A model generated the notes under the pieces. The model searched no databases and had not been told where the DNA came from. It was given only the letters and a program-made list of their open reading frames with translations. This document shows positions 1 through 7,030 of a stretch of 64,000 bases of DNA, one piece after another; within the stretch, counting starts at the first letter, position 1, and each line of letters begins with the position of its first letter. The DNA is from Nannocystis pusilla (GTDB lineage Bacteria > Myxococcota_A > Polyangia > Nannocystales > Nannocystaceae). The translations under genes and the position numbers were made by a program. The stretch spans positions 372,001-436,000 of the forward strand of contig NZ_JAIRAU010000056.1 in assembly GCF_020073745.1 (NCBI RefSeq), read 5' to 3'.

Positions 1-1206
1 AGCACGGGGCCGGACGTCGGGATGTGCGCGAACGGAAAAATCGAGGACGGCGAGGAGTGCGACGACGGCAACGTGTTCCTGGGCGACGGGTGCTTGCCCG
101 GCTGCATGGTGGGCGACGGCGTGGCGCTGCCTCCGATCGAGCTGCCCGACGAGGACGGGTTGTTCCGCTGTCTGACGCCGATCGATGCGGCGGTGCTCGG
201 GGGATCTTCGCACGTGCTGGCGCTCGGCGGCAGGAACTGGTCCTCGCCGGCCGAGGCGCTCGTCCAGGCGTTCTCGCTGCCGGACGGGCAGGCTGCGGGG
301 GCGGCGTTCGTGCACGACGCGGCGTTCGCCCGGTACGTCGATCAGGTCGCCACGGCAGAGGACGGCGACATCGTCGTCGCGGGCCACACGTATTTCGACG
401 ATGCGCAGACGACCGGTCACCTGTGGCTCGCGCGGCTGTCCCCTGCGGGCGAGGTCGTGTGGTTGCGCGAGCACGGGGCGATCTTGACGGACCCCGAGGA
501 TCTGGCGCTGACGCCCGCGGGCGACATCGTGCTCACCAGCCGCATCGCGGGTTGGGGTCCGACATTCAAGCCATCGTTCGTGCAGGTGTTCGACCCGGAC
601 GGCGAACTGGTGTGGGAGCACGCGGCGCCGGCCGGCCCCGAGTGGCACGCGAGCTACAAGGGGGTGACGGTCGACGCGGAGGGGACGATCTACGTCGTCG
701 GCGCCGGGCAGCACACGGGCGACCCGACGTGGCGTCTGCTGCTCGAGGCGCTGGCGATGGATGGGACGCCGCTCTGGCAGGTCGAGGCGGCGTCGCCGGT
801 CCACATGCGCGTGGAGCCGTCGGGGATCGTGGTGACCTCCGGCGGGATGCTGGTGGTCGCCGGGGCGGAGAGCCACGAGAACACCGGGTTCACCGACGAT
901 CCCGGTCTGGCCGCGTTCGATACGACAGGCGCCCTGCTGTGGTGGAAGACCTGGCCGGCGCCGGAGCTCTGGAACACGTCGGTGGGCCGGATCGCGGCGC
1001 TACCGAACTTCGGGGGAGTGGTCGTCGCGTGGGGGCATTCTCAGGAGGACATCAGTCGCACCCGGGTCGCGCGCTACGACACCGAGGGCGAGGTGCTGTG
1101 GGAGATCGAGTCCGACAGCCAGACTCACCCGCTCGACGCGGCTCTCGGCCCCGACAAGGTGTTCTACGTGCTCGAGGGCAGGTCGGTGCGATCGTACTTG
1201 CCGTGA
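1..1206 (+). CDS. DUF4215-repeat, beta-propeller-like secreted protein (5' end outside window)
   Basis: The frame is open from base 1 and reads STGPDVG before the Met at 22, so the true start, probably a lipoprotein signal and Ser/Thr-rich linker, lies upstream. Residues after that Met form one DUF4215 cysteine-rich repeat (CANGKIEDGEECDDGN...DGC). About 350 residues of repeated strand-rich units follow (for example DGDIVVAGHTYFDD and EGTIYVVGAG), typical of myxobacterial SBBP/PQQ-like propeller proteins. The layout resembles the lipoprotein at 50270-51910. It is presumably displayed on the cell surface; ligand unknown. The propeller assignment rests on repeat appearance, not on a recognised active site. 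Confidence 0.75.
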   Translation, partial: STGPDVGMCANGKIEDGEECDDGNVFLGDGCLPGCMVGDGVALPPIELPDEDGLFRCLTPIDAAVLGGSSHVLALGGRNWSSPAEALVQAFSLPDGQAAGAAFVHDAAFARYVDQVATAEDGDIVVAGHTYFDDAQTTGHLWLARLSPAGEVVWLREHGAILTDPEDLALTPAGDIVLTSRIAGWGPTFKPSFVQVFDPDGELVWEHAAPAGPEWHASYKGVTVDAEGTIYVVGAGQHTGDPTWRLLLEALAMDGTPLWQVEAASPVHMRVEPSGIVVTSGGMLVVAGAESHENTGFTDDPGLAAFDTTGALLWWKTWPAPELWNTSVGRIAALPNFGGVVVAWGHSQEDISRTRVARYDTEGEVLWEIESDSQTHPLDAALGPDKVFYVLEGRSVRSYLP

Positions 1207-1260
1207 GCGCGGCGGGCCGCTCACGGCGAACGGGAGGGCGACCAGCGGCGTCGCCGTGAA

Positions 1261-1366
1261 TGTCTCAAGAGACAGATTGTGGCAATCGCGCGCGGAGAAC
1301 GTGGCTGCCTCGAGAGACATAGGACGGAGCGGCGTGACACCCGCTCGGGGTGTCTCTGGAGGCATG
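1261..1366. repeat. chain of short hairpin elements
   Basis: Three degenerate members of the dispersed palindrome family lie between two convergent genes. TGTCTC-AA-GAGACA is at 1261-1274, TGCCT-CGAG-AGACA at 1306-1319, and TGTCTCTGGAGGCATG at 1351-1366. The last marks the left edge of the duplicated PAS-STAS segment. Confidence 0.6.
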
Positions 1367-1382
1367 TGAAAGACGAGCTCGA

Positions 1383-2144
1383 TCAGCCGGGCCTGTCCAC
1401 GAGCTGGAGCGCGTCCTCGAGGGTGGCGGCGCTGGTCATGTGGAGCGCGCCGGGGGCGGCGGCGAGCAGCTGCGCGAGCGCGGGGGACACGCCGGCGAGC
1501 AGGCAGCGGGCGCCGAGGAGGCGGGCGGCGGCGGCCGTGCGGGCGAAGTAGTCGGCGACGCGCTCGTCGGCGTCGACGAGGCCGGTGACGTCGAGGATCA
1601 GGGCGTGCGCCCGCTGGTCGGAGATCGCGGCGAGGACGGTCTGGGTCAGGTCCTGGACGCGGGCGGCGTGGTAGTGGCCGACGAGGGGGACGACGAGGAC
1701 GCCGGCGGCGACCCGCAGCACCGGAGCGGGGGTGCTGCGCTCGATCGCCCCGCCGCACGCGAGCCCGGCGGCGACGCTCCGCTGCTCGGTGAGGTCGACG
1801 ACGACGCCGATGCTGTAGCGGGTGGCGCCGGCCTGGACGAGGGTGACGGACATGTGGATCGGCGTGCGCTTGCCGCTCTCCTGCCCGTAGACGCTGAATT
1901 CGTAGTGGTCGGGCACGGGCTCGCCGGCGGCGCGCCGGCGGTGGCGGTCGACGACGAAGGCGCGGTCCTCCGGGGCGACGAAGCCGACGAAGCTGCGGCC
2001 GAGAGCCTGCTCTTTCGGACATTCGCACATCTCGGCGAACTTGTCGTTGCACCACAGGAGGATGCCCTCGTGCATCACGTACAGTGCGACCGGGAGGGCC
2101 CCCAACAACGAGAGGACCGCGGCGGCGTCCAGCGGAGCGACCAT
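1383..2144 (-). CDS. PAS-STAS regulator (RsbR-like), copy 1
   Basis: This 253-residue protein has an N-terminal PAS fold (about 5-120; WCNDKFAEMCECPKEQALGRSF, then HYEFSVYGQESGKRTPIHMSVTLV) and a C-terminal STAS domain (about 145-250; GVLVVPLVGHYHAARVQDL, HALILDVTGLVDADERVADYF). The architecture matches RsbR-type stressosome co-antagonists that pair a sensor with a STAS scaffold. No RsbS or RsbT partner is adjacent. It is one of two tandem copies; the second (2531-3292) has the same length and closely similar sequence, and the similarity runs into the upstream leader. The PAS ligand cannot be told from sequence. Confidence 0.85.
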   Translation of the reverse strand: MVAPLDAAAVLSLLGALPVALYVMHEGILLWCNDKFAEMCECPKEQALGRSFVGFVAPEDRAFVVDRHRRRAAGEPVPDHYEFSVYGQESGKRTPIHMSVTLVQAGATRYSIGVVVDLTEQRSVAAGLACGGAIERSTPAPVLRVAAGVLVVPLVGHYHAARVQDLTQTVLAAISDQRAHALILDVTGLVDADERVADYFARTAAAARLLGARCLLAGVSPALAQLLAAAPGALHMTSAATLEDALQLVDRPG

Positions 2145-2530
2145 GGCGGGACGATAGCCGACCGGACCCGCAGCGGCACGGCGTGGATCCGCGCCGCTGC
2201 GATGAACCTGCGGCGGGACGTCGCGGCTCGGAGGTCGCCCGAGTCATTCTCTCCGCGCGAATCCTCCGTGCGTGCGATTGTGGGGAGCGATCCGAGCGAC
2301 GGTGACGGTCCTCCGCGGATATGTCCGGAAGGACATGTGATTGTCGGCGCGCGGGCGCGGCGAGGGTGTGGTCCTTGGACCCTCGGGGTCGGCGGCTCGA
2401 CGGTGGCAACCTGTCTTTCAGACCAGGCGGTTGGCTCGCTGATTGCGCAGTGGCGAGGGGTTGCGCCGGCGATCACGCGCACTGGGCTTCGTCGAGGCTG
2501 TCGCCAGAGACATGTGAGCAATGAGGGCGA
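2145..2530. other. intergenic region between duplicated PAS-STAS genes, with hairpin elements
   Basis: The first ~60 bases next to the copy 1 start resemble the sequence next to the copy 2 start (CATGGCGGGACGATAGCC shared), so the promoter region was duplicated too. Elements lie at 2319-2338 (ATGTCC-GGAA-GGACAT core), 2410-2427 (CCTGTCTTTCAGACCAGG) and 2498-2514. No further gene is seen. Confidence 0.6.
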
Positions 2531-3292
2531 TCAGCCCGGCTCGCGCACCATCACGAGCGCGTCCTCGAGGGTGGCGGCGCTGGCGGTGTGGAGGGCGGCG
2601 GAGGAGGAGGCGAGCAGCCGGGCGAGCGCGGGGGACACGCCGGCGAGCAGGCAGCGGGCGCCGAGGAGGCGGGCGGCAGCGGCGGTGCGGGCGACGTCTT
2701 CGGCGAGGCGCTCGTCGGCGTCGACGAGGCCGGTGACGTCGAGGATCAGCGCTTGCGCCCGCTGGTGCGCGATGGCGGCGAGGATGGTCCGGGTCAGGTC
2801 CTCGATGCGGGCGGCGTGGTAGTGGCCGACGAGGGGGACGACGAGGACGCCGGCGGCGATTCGCAGCACCGGGGTGGGGGAGCCGCGCTCGCGCGCGTCG
2901 CCGGACGCGAGCCCGGCGGCGGCGCTCCGCTGCACGGTGAGGTCGACGACGACGCCGACGCTGTAGCGGGCGGCGCCGGCCTGGACGAGGGTGACGGACA
3001 TGTGGATCGGCGTGCGTTTGCCGGTCTCGCGGCCGAGCGCGCTGAACTCGTAGTGGTCGGGCACGGGCTCGCCGGCGACGCGCCGGCGGTAGCGGTCGAT
3101 GACGAAGGCGCGGTCCTCCGGGGCGACGAAGCCGATGAAGCTGTGGCCGATGGCCTGTTCCCGGGGACACTCGCCCAGGCGAGCGAACTCGTCGTTGCAC
3201 CACAGCAGCGTCCCGTCGTGCATCACGTACAGCGCGACCGGGAGGTCCCCCAACAGCGAGAGGACCGCGGCGGCTTCGAGCGGGACGGGCAT
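2531..3292 (-). CDS. PAS-STAS regulator (RsbR-like), copy 2
   Basis: It has 253 residues, the same length and layout as the copy at 1383-2144: PAS at about 5-120 (WCNDEFARLGECPREQAIGHSF) and STAS at about 145-250 (ILDVTGLVDADERLAEDVA). The start MPVPLEAAAV is chosen because it aligns with MVAPLDAAAV of copy 1; the open frame continues upstream but overlaps other genes. Differences cluster at the PAS/STAS junction (GLASGDARERGSP against GLACGGAIERSTP) and at the end of STAS, so the two may answer different signals or partners. Both genes are transcribed in the same direction. Confidence 0.85.
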   Translation of the reverse strand: MPVPLEAAAVLSLLGDLPVALYVMHDGTLLWCNDEFARLGECPREQAIGHSFIGFVAPEDRAFVIDRYRRRVAGEPVPDHYEFSALGRETGKRTPIHMSVTLVQAGAARYSVGVVVDLTVQRSAAAGLASGDARERGSPTPVLRIAAGVLVVPLVGHYHAARIEDLTRTILAAIAHQRAQALILDVTGLVDADERLAEDVARTAAAARLLGARCLLAGVSPALARLLASSSAALHTASAATLEDALVMVREPG

Positions 3293-3352
3293 GGCGGGAC
3301 GATAGCCGAGGCGGTCGGGGGCAGCACGGGGTGGATCCGCGCCGCGTGGCGA

Positions 3353-3370
3353 CCTGTCCTTCAGAGCAGG
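3353..3370. repeat. hairpin element carrying the stop of the TauE-like gene
   Basis: Sequence is CCTGTCCTTCAGAGCAGG. Read on the minus strand, the TGA in the loop is the stop codon of the permease gene that ends at 3361. Confidence 0.7.
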
Positions 3371-4137
3371 AGCGCAGCGCCGCTGACCCCGACCATGACG
3401 ACGATGGCCCAGCGGACCAGCGGGGCGCCGGCGCGGATCTGCAGGCGGGCGCCGAGCCAGCCGCCGAGGGTCATGCCGATCGCCAGCAGGCCGGCGCGGG
3501 GCCAGTCGATCTGGCCGGCGGCCGCGAACACGGCGACGACCAGCGAGGTGTAGACGAACACCAGCGCGACCTTGGCGGCGTTGGCCCGCAGGAGGTCGTG
3601 GCCGAGGTGCGAGACGAACAGGGCGATCAGCGGGAAGCCGACGCCGGCCTGGAGGAAGCCGCCGTACACGCCGATGAGCGTGGCGAACACGAACGCGGGG
3701 ACGCCGGGGGGCCGCGGCTCGGGCGGCGGGGTCAACATGCGACCTGGTCGAAAGACCAGGACCAGCGCCCACGCGATCAGGACCCCGCCGATGACCGGGC
3801 GCAGCACGGCGTCGCTGGTGCGCGTGGCCAGCCAGGCGCCGAGCAGCGCCCCGGCGCACATCGGCCCGGCCATGCGGGCGACGAGGCCGGTGTGCAGGGC
3901 GCGGTCGCGCGCGAAGGTGAGCGCGGCGGCGGAGCCGTTGGCGAGCACGCCGATCCGGCTGGTGGCGTTGGCGACCCCGGGCGACAGGCCGAGGCCGATC
4001 AAGAGCGGCAGGATGACGAAGGAGCCGCCGCCGGCGAGGGTGTTGAGCAGGCCGCCGACGACGCCGGCGAGCACCAGCAGCGTCGCGCCGGCGAACGGGT
4101 CGGCCAGGAGATCGCCGGGCGGCCACGGGGCGAGCAC
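3361..4137 (-). CDS. TauE/SafE family (DUF81) membrane permease
   Basis: This 258-residue protein has about eight hydrophobic helices in two similar halves, each opening with a Gly-rich helix (VLAGVVGGLLNTLAGGGSFVILP; later VYGGFLQAGVGFPLIALFVSHLG). That is the signature of the TauE/SafE family, putative exporters of sulfite, sulfonates or organosulfur anions. The loop between the halves holds a perfect dispersed hairpin at 3743-3760 (VFRPGR region), and the stop lies in another at 3353-3370. The substrate cannot be inferred; no taurine or sulfite genes are adjacent. The gene is divergent from the micro-gene at 4210. Confidence 0.85.
   Translation of the reverse strand: MLAPWPPGDLLADPFAGATLLVLAGVVGGLLNTLAGGGSFVILPLLIGLGLSPGVANATSRIGVLANGSAAALTFARDRALHTGLVARMAGPMCAGALLGAWLATRTSDAVLRPVIGGVLIAWALVLVFRPGRMLTPPPEPRPPGVPAFVFATLIGVYGGFLQAGVGFPLIALFVSHLGHDLLRANAAKVALVFVYTSLVVAVFAAAGQIDWPRAGLLAIGMTLGGWLGARLQIRAGAPLVRWAIVVMVGVSGAALLL
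3743..3760. repeat. perfect hairpin element inside a coding region
   Basis: CCTGGTC-GAAA-GACCAGG has seven-base arms and a GNRA-type loop. It lies in frame in the hydrophilic loop between the two halves of the TauE-like permease. Confidence 0.8.
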
Positions 4138-4209
4138 CGGGCGACGGTACGCGATCGCCCGCGCGGGCGCACCTTCCCAGGCGCGGCGTCGGTGTGCAAT
4201 CGTGCGGTC

Positions 4210-4347
4210 GTGACGCTGCGAGCGCTGGTGGACATGCCCCCGGGGCCGCCGCCGAAGAAGGGCGGCTGCGCGATCGATGGCGGGCCGGGCGGCTCGTGGC
4301 TGGTGATCCTGGCGCTGCTGCTGGCGCGCCGACGACGGCGACCATGA
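4210..4347 (+). CDS. micro-protein consisting of a MYXO-CTERM-like tail
   Basis: A 45-codon frame from GTG 4210 (or 37 codons from ATG 4234) ends GGCAIDGGPGGSWLV...LLARRRRRP. This is a Cys-containing turn, a short hydrophobic helix and an Arg cluster, the layout of the MYXO-CTERM sorting anchor normally found at the end of long exported proteins. Nothing resembling a passenger domain precedes it. Its stop overlaps the next start as ATGA at 4344-4347, which suggests translational coupling to the membrane protein downstream. It could be a decayed gene remnant, a real small membrane protein, or a leader. Confidence 0.5.
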   Translation: MTLRALVDMPPGPPPKKGGCAIDGGPGGSWLVILALLLARRRRRP

Positions 4348-5390
4348 CCGCGGCGACGCTCCTCCACGGGCCGATCGCCGCGGCCGACCTGGTGCGGCGG
4401 TGGTGGCTGCGCCGGCTCGGTCGCGTGGTGCGGCCGCTGATCCGCCGGCGCGAGCTGCGGGTGGCGGTGCTCGGGTCGACCATGGTGTGCACCGCGCTGG
4501 CGGCCACGCTGATCGCGCCGTTGTGGCTGCTGATCCTCGGGCCGCTGGTGTGGGGCGTGCCGCACCTGGTGGCTGACCTTCGGTACATGCTCGTTCGGCC
4601 AGGTTATCACCGCCGCCTCGGGCTGGTCGCGCTGGCCGGGCCGCCGCTCGCGTGGGTGGCGCTCGGCGGGCACCTGCTGTGGGGCTTCCTCGCGGCCGCG
4701 CTGGCGCTGGCGGTCGCGCGCGCGAGCCCGGGCCGGCGCGCGCTCGGGGTGGTGATGATCGCGGCGCTGGCCGGCGGCTTCGCGGCGCTCGGGCGGACCG
4801 GCGACGTGCTGTTCGCCCACCTTCACAACGCGGTCGCGGTGCTGCTGTGGTGGGCGTGGCGGCCGCGGTCGTCGCGGCTGCACTGGCTGCCGCTGGCGCT
4901 GATGGTCGCGGCGAGCGTGTTCCTGGTCAGCGACGCGGCGCTGGGGGCGGTGCGCGCGAGCGGCGGGCTGCAGTGGTTCGGCGGCGCGATGGGCCCGGAG
5001 TACCAGGTGTGGCGGCTGTCGCCGGGGGTCGGCCCGGAGTGGGCGCTGCGGCTGGTGCTGCTGTTCTGCTTCGCCCAGACGATCCACTACGGCGTGTGGC
5101 TCGGCCTCTTGCCCGACGAGGACCGCGGGCGCGCGACCCCGCCGACCTACCGCGCCCGCTGGACCGGGCTCGTCGCCGACATGGGCCGGCCGCTGCTGGC
5201 GGCGGCGATCGCCGTCGCGGTGCTGCTGGCGCTGTGGGCCGCGCGCGACCTGATGGCCGCCTGCCACGGCTACTTCCGCATGGCCCGCTTCCACGGCCAC
5301 CTCGAGCTGATCGCCGCCGGGCTGCTGCTGGTCGAGGGGGGCGTTCGAGACAGGTCCGAAGAGTCATGTGTTAAAGGGAATGTCGGATAG
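4344..5390 (+). CDS. polytopic membrane protein with conserved-looking His motifs, function unknown
   Basis: It has 348 residues and about eight predicted transmembrane helices. His-containing motifs lie at helix ends: WGVPHLVADLRY, FAHLHNAVAVLLWW, FAQTIHYGVWLGLLPDED and RMARFHGHLELIAAG. Membrane-embedded His clusters of this kind suggest metal binding, loosely recalling Brp/Blh-type or desaturase-like enzymes, but I cannot assign a family. ATG 4344 is used because of the ATGA overlap with the upstream micro-gene. The last ~18 residues and the TAG stop are encoded by a chain of hairpin elements (5346-5410), so the C-terminus looks recently altered. An in-gene element at 4586-4603 encodes YMLVRPG. 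Confidence 0.7.
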   Translation: MTAATLLHGPIAAADLVRRWWLRRLGRVVRPLIRRRELRVAVLGSTMVCTALAATLIAPLWLLILGPLVWGVPHLVADLRYMLVRPGYHRRLGLVALAGPPLAWVALGGHLLWGFLAAALALAVARASPGRRALGVVMIAALAGGFAALGRTGDVLFAHLHNAVAVLLWWAWRPRSSRLHWLPLALMVAASVFLVSDAALGAVRASGGLQWFGGAMGPEYQVWRLSPGVGPEWALRLVLLFCFAQTIHYGVWLGLLPDEDRGRATPPTYRARWTGLVADMGRPLLAAAIAVAVLLALWAARDLMAACHGYFRMARFHGHLELIAAGLLLVEGGVRDRSEESCVKGNVG

Positions 5391-5428
5391 GACATGCTCG
5401 ATGGGGCATGTCTTCGGGGTCAGCCAGG
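5346..5428. repeat. chain of hairpin elements between convergent genes
   Basis: Elements include a decayed one near 5348-5368, TGTC-GGATAG-GACA at 5381-5394 holding the TAG stop of the membrane-protein gene, and CATGCTC-GATG-GGGCATG at 5393-5410. A further partial copy (CATGTCTTCGGGGTCAGCC) overlaps the stop of the LRR-like gene at 5420. Confidence 0.7.
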
Positions 5429-6718
5429 GTTGAGATCGAAGCACGGGCAGCGCTCGAGGTCGCCCATGCAGCCGGAGGGGGCCGGGTCGAACCCGGCGAC
5501 GAACGCCTCGTAGGCGGCCAGCGACAGGAGCGGGTTGGCGGTCGCGGCGAAGCGGTCGAGCTCGGCGAGCTTCGGCGCGCCCGCGAGCGAGGTCAGTTTG
5601 TCGTTGTTGGCGAGCGCGAAGTGGTTGACGCTGACCAGGCTGTCGAGGCCGGCGAGGCTCTTGAGGCTGTCCATGCCGCCGCTGCCGAGGTGGACGCACT
5701 CGCCGATGGTGAAGGTGCCGACCGACGTGAGGTTGTCGAGGCCGCCGAGGTCGACGATCGCCGGCATCCGGTTGAAGCTGATCTGGCCGCCGACGGTGAG
5801 GCCGCCCAGCGGCTCGAAGTCGGGGACCTGCGGCAGCCGCTCGAAGTGGAGGTCGGCCGCGACGACCGGCTCGAGCCCGGCCAGGGAGGTCAACTTCGGC
5901 AGGTCGGCGAGGGTGATGCCGACCGGGTTGGCGCCGTTGTCGGCCAGGAGGCCCGACAGGCCGACGAGGGCGGGCAGGAGCGCGTTGTTGCCGATCACCA
6001 GTTCGAGCCCGGGGCCGGCGCCCCAGGTGGCGGCGGCGTGGAGGTCGACCAGCGCGGGGTTGTTGCTCAGCGTCAGCGCGGAGAGGCCGGCGAACTCGGG
6101 GGCGAACTGCGGCAGCGCGGTGATGCCGAGGCCGTCGAGCACCAGCTGCGGGGCGGTGCGCAGGCTGGCGAGCGCGCCGAGGTCGGACAGCTGCGGCATG
6201 CCGGTGAGCTTCAGCGAATGGACGTCCTGCAGGCACTCGAGGCCGACCAAATCGGTGAGGGCGAGGTTGCCGGCGATCGTGACGTCGCCCTTCACGCGCA
6301 CGAGACTGGCGAGGCTGGCGATCTCCGCCGGGTCGGCGTTGGCCCCGATGTACAGGGTGCCGTCGATCTCCTCCACGCAGGAGAAGTTGGCGCCCTTGCC
6401 CTCGAGGACCACGGCGGCCTGGTGCGTCGAGTGGCCGGTGCACGGCGGACCGCAGCCCGCGGCCGGCTCGTCGGTGGTCGGACCGTCGCCGTCCCCGCTG
6501 CCGGTGCTCGTCTGTCCCTCGGGCTCGGTGGTGGTCGGCACGGAGCCGGGGCCCGTGGACCCCATCATCGTCGGCCCGTCGCCGGTCGGGCCGCTCGTGG
6601 CCCCGCCCGCGGTCTCGGTGTCGAGCGGGGTGGGGACCGTGTCCTCCGAGGGACATGCGCATATGAACAAAAGGACAGGTAGAATGCGATAAGTCGGAAA
6701 GCCAAGCATGACAGCCAT
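5420..6718 (-). CDS. LRR-like (receptor L-domain-like) lipoprotein
   Basis: The protein has 432 residues. The N-terminus (MAVMLGFPTYRILPVLLFICAC) is a lipoprotein signal with a lipobox ending LFICAC. A low-complexity Thr/Gly/Asp linker follows (about 25-85). The body consists of irregular ~22-25-residue units such as LTDLVGLECLQDVHSLKLTGMP and LTSLAGLEPVVAADLHFERLP, in the style of leucine-rich or receptor L-domain repeats. The end is Cys-rich (CMGDLERCPCFDLNPG). It is probably surface-exposed. The alternative start is ATG 6709. The signal/linker junction (ACPSEDTVP) is encoded by hairpin elements near 6640-6680. Confidence 0.75.
   Translation of the reverse strand: MAVMLGFPTYRILPVLLFICACPSEDTVPTPLDTETAGGATSGPTGDGPTMMGSTGPGSVPTTTEPEGQTSTGSGDGDGPTTDEPAAGCGPPCTGHSTHQAAVVLEGKGANFSCVEEIDGTLYIGANADPAEIASLASLVRVKGDVTIAGNLALTDLVGLECLQDVHSLKLTGMPQLSDLGALASLRTAPQLVLDGLGITALPQFAPEFAGLSALTLSNNPALVDLHAAATWGAGPGLELVIGNNALLPALVGLSGLLADNGANPVGITLADLPKLTSLAGLEPVVAADLHFERLPQVPDFEPLGGLTVGGQISFNRMPAIVDLGGLDNLTSVGTFTIGECVHLGSGGMDSLKSLAGLDSLVSVNHFALANNDKLTSLAGAPKLAELDRFAATANPLLSLAAYEAFVAGFDPAPSGCMGDLERCPCFDLNPG
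6639..6682. repeat. hairpin elements inside a lipoprotein signal sequence
   Basis: TGTCC-TCCGAG-GGACA lies at 6640-6655, followed by a decayed copy ending GGACAGGT near 6662-6680. Both lie in frame in the signal peptide and the residues just after the lipobox Cys. Confidence 0.6.
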
Positions 6719-7030
6719 GATGCCGGAGAACGACCACGCGCGCGACGGCGCCGCCGGCCTAACGCCCGAGCCGCTCCGTCGCGCTGGCGGGCGCGTTCTC
6801 CGCGAGCGCATGGCCGCGCGGTGCGGCGCCCCGCGTGTGCGTGACTCCGCGGCGCTCGGCCCCATTCCCTCGCGGCCCGTGCGGTGGAGTCGGCGTAGGT
6901 AACCGTGGGCGACGTCGGGGTCGGCCAGCATCTGTACGAACGGGCAGGTCGCATACAGTCGCTGCGATCGCGCGGCGACGCGCCGAAGCGGCTCGACACG
7001 GGGGGTCGATTGGCTAAGCTCGGCAGCCGT
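6719..7030. other. divergent intergenic region (about 310 bases)
   Basis: It separates two divergent secreted-protein genes and should hold both promoters, but I cannot call -35/-10 boxes with confidence in this GC-rich DNA. A decayed hairpin element (ATCTGTACGAACGGGCAGGT) is at 6930-6949. No gene is seen. Confidence 0.4.
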
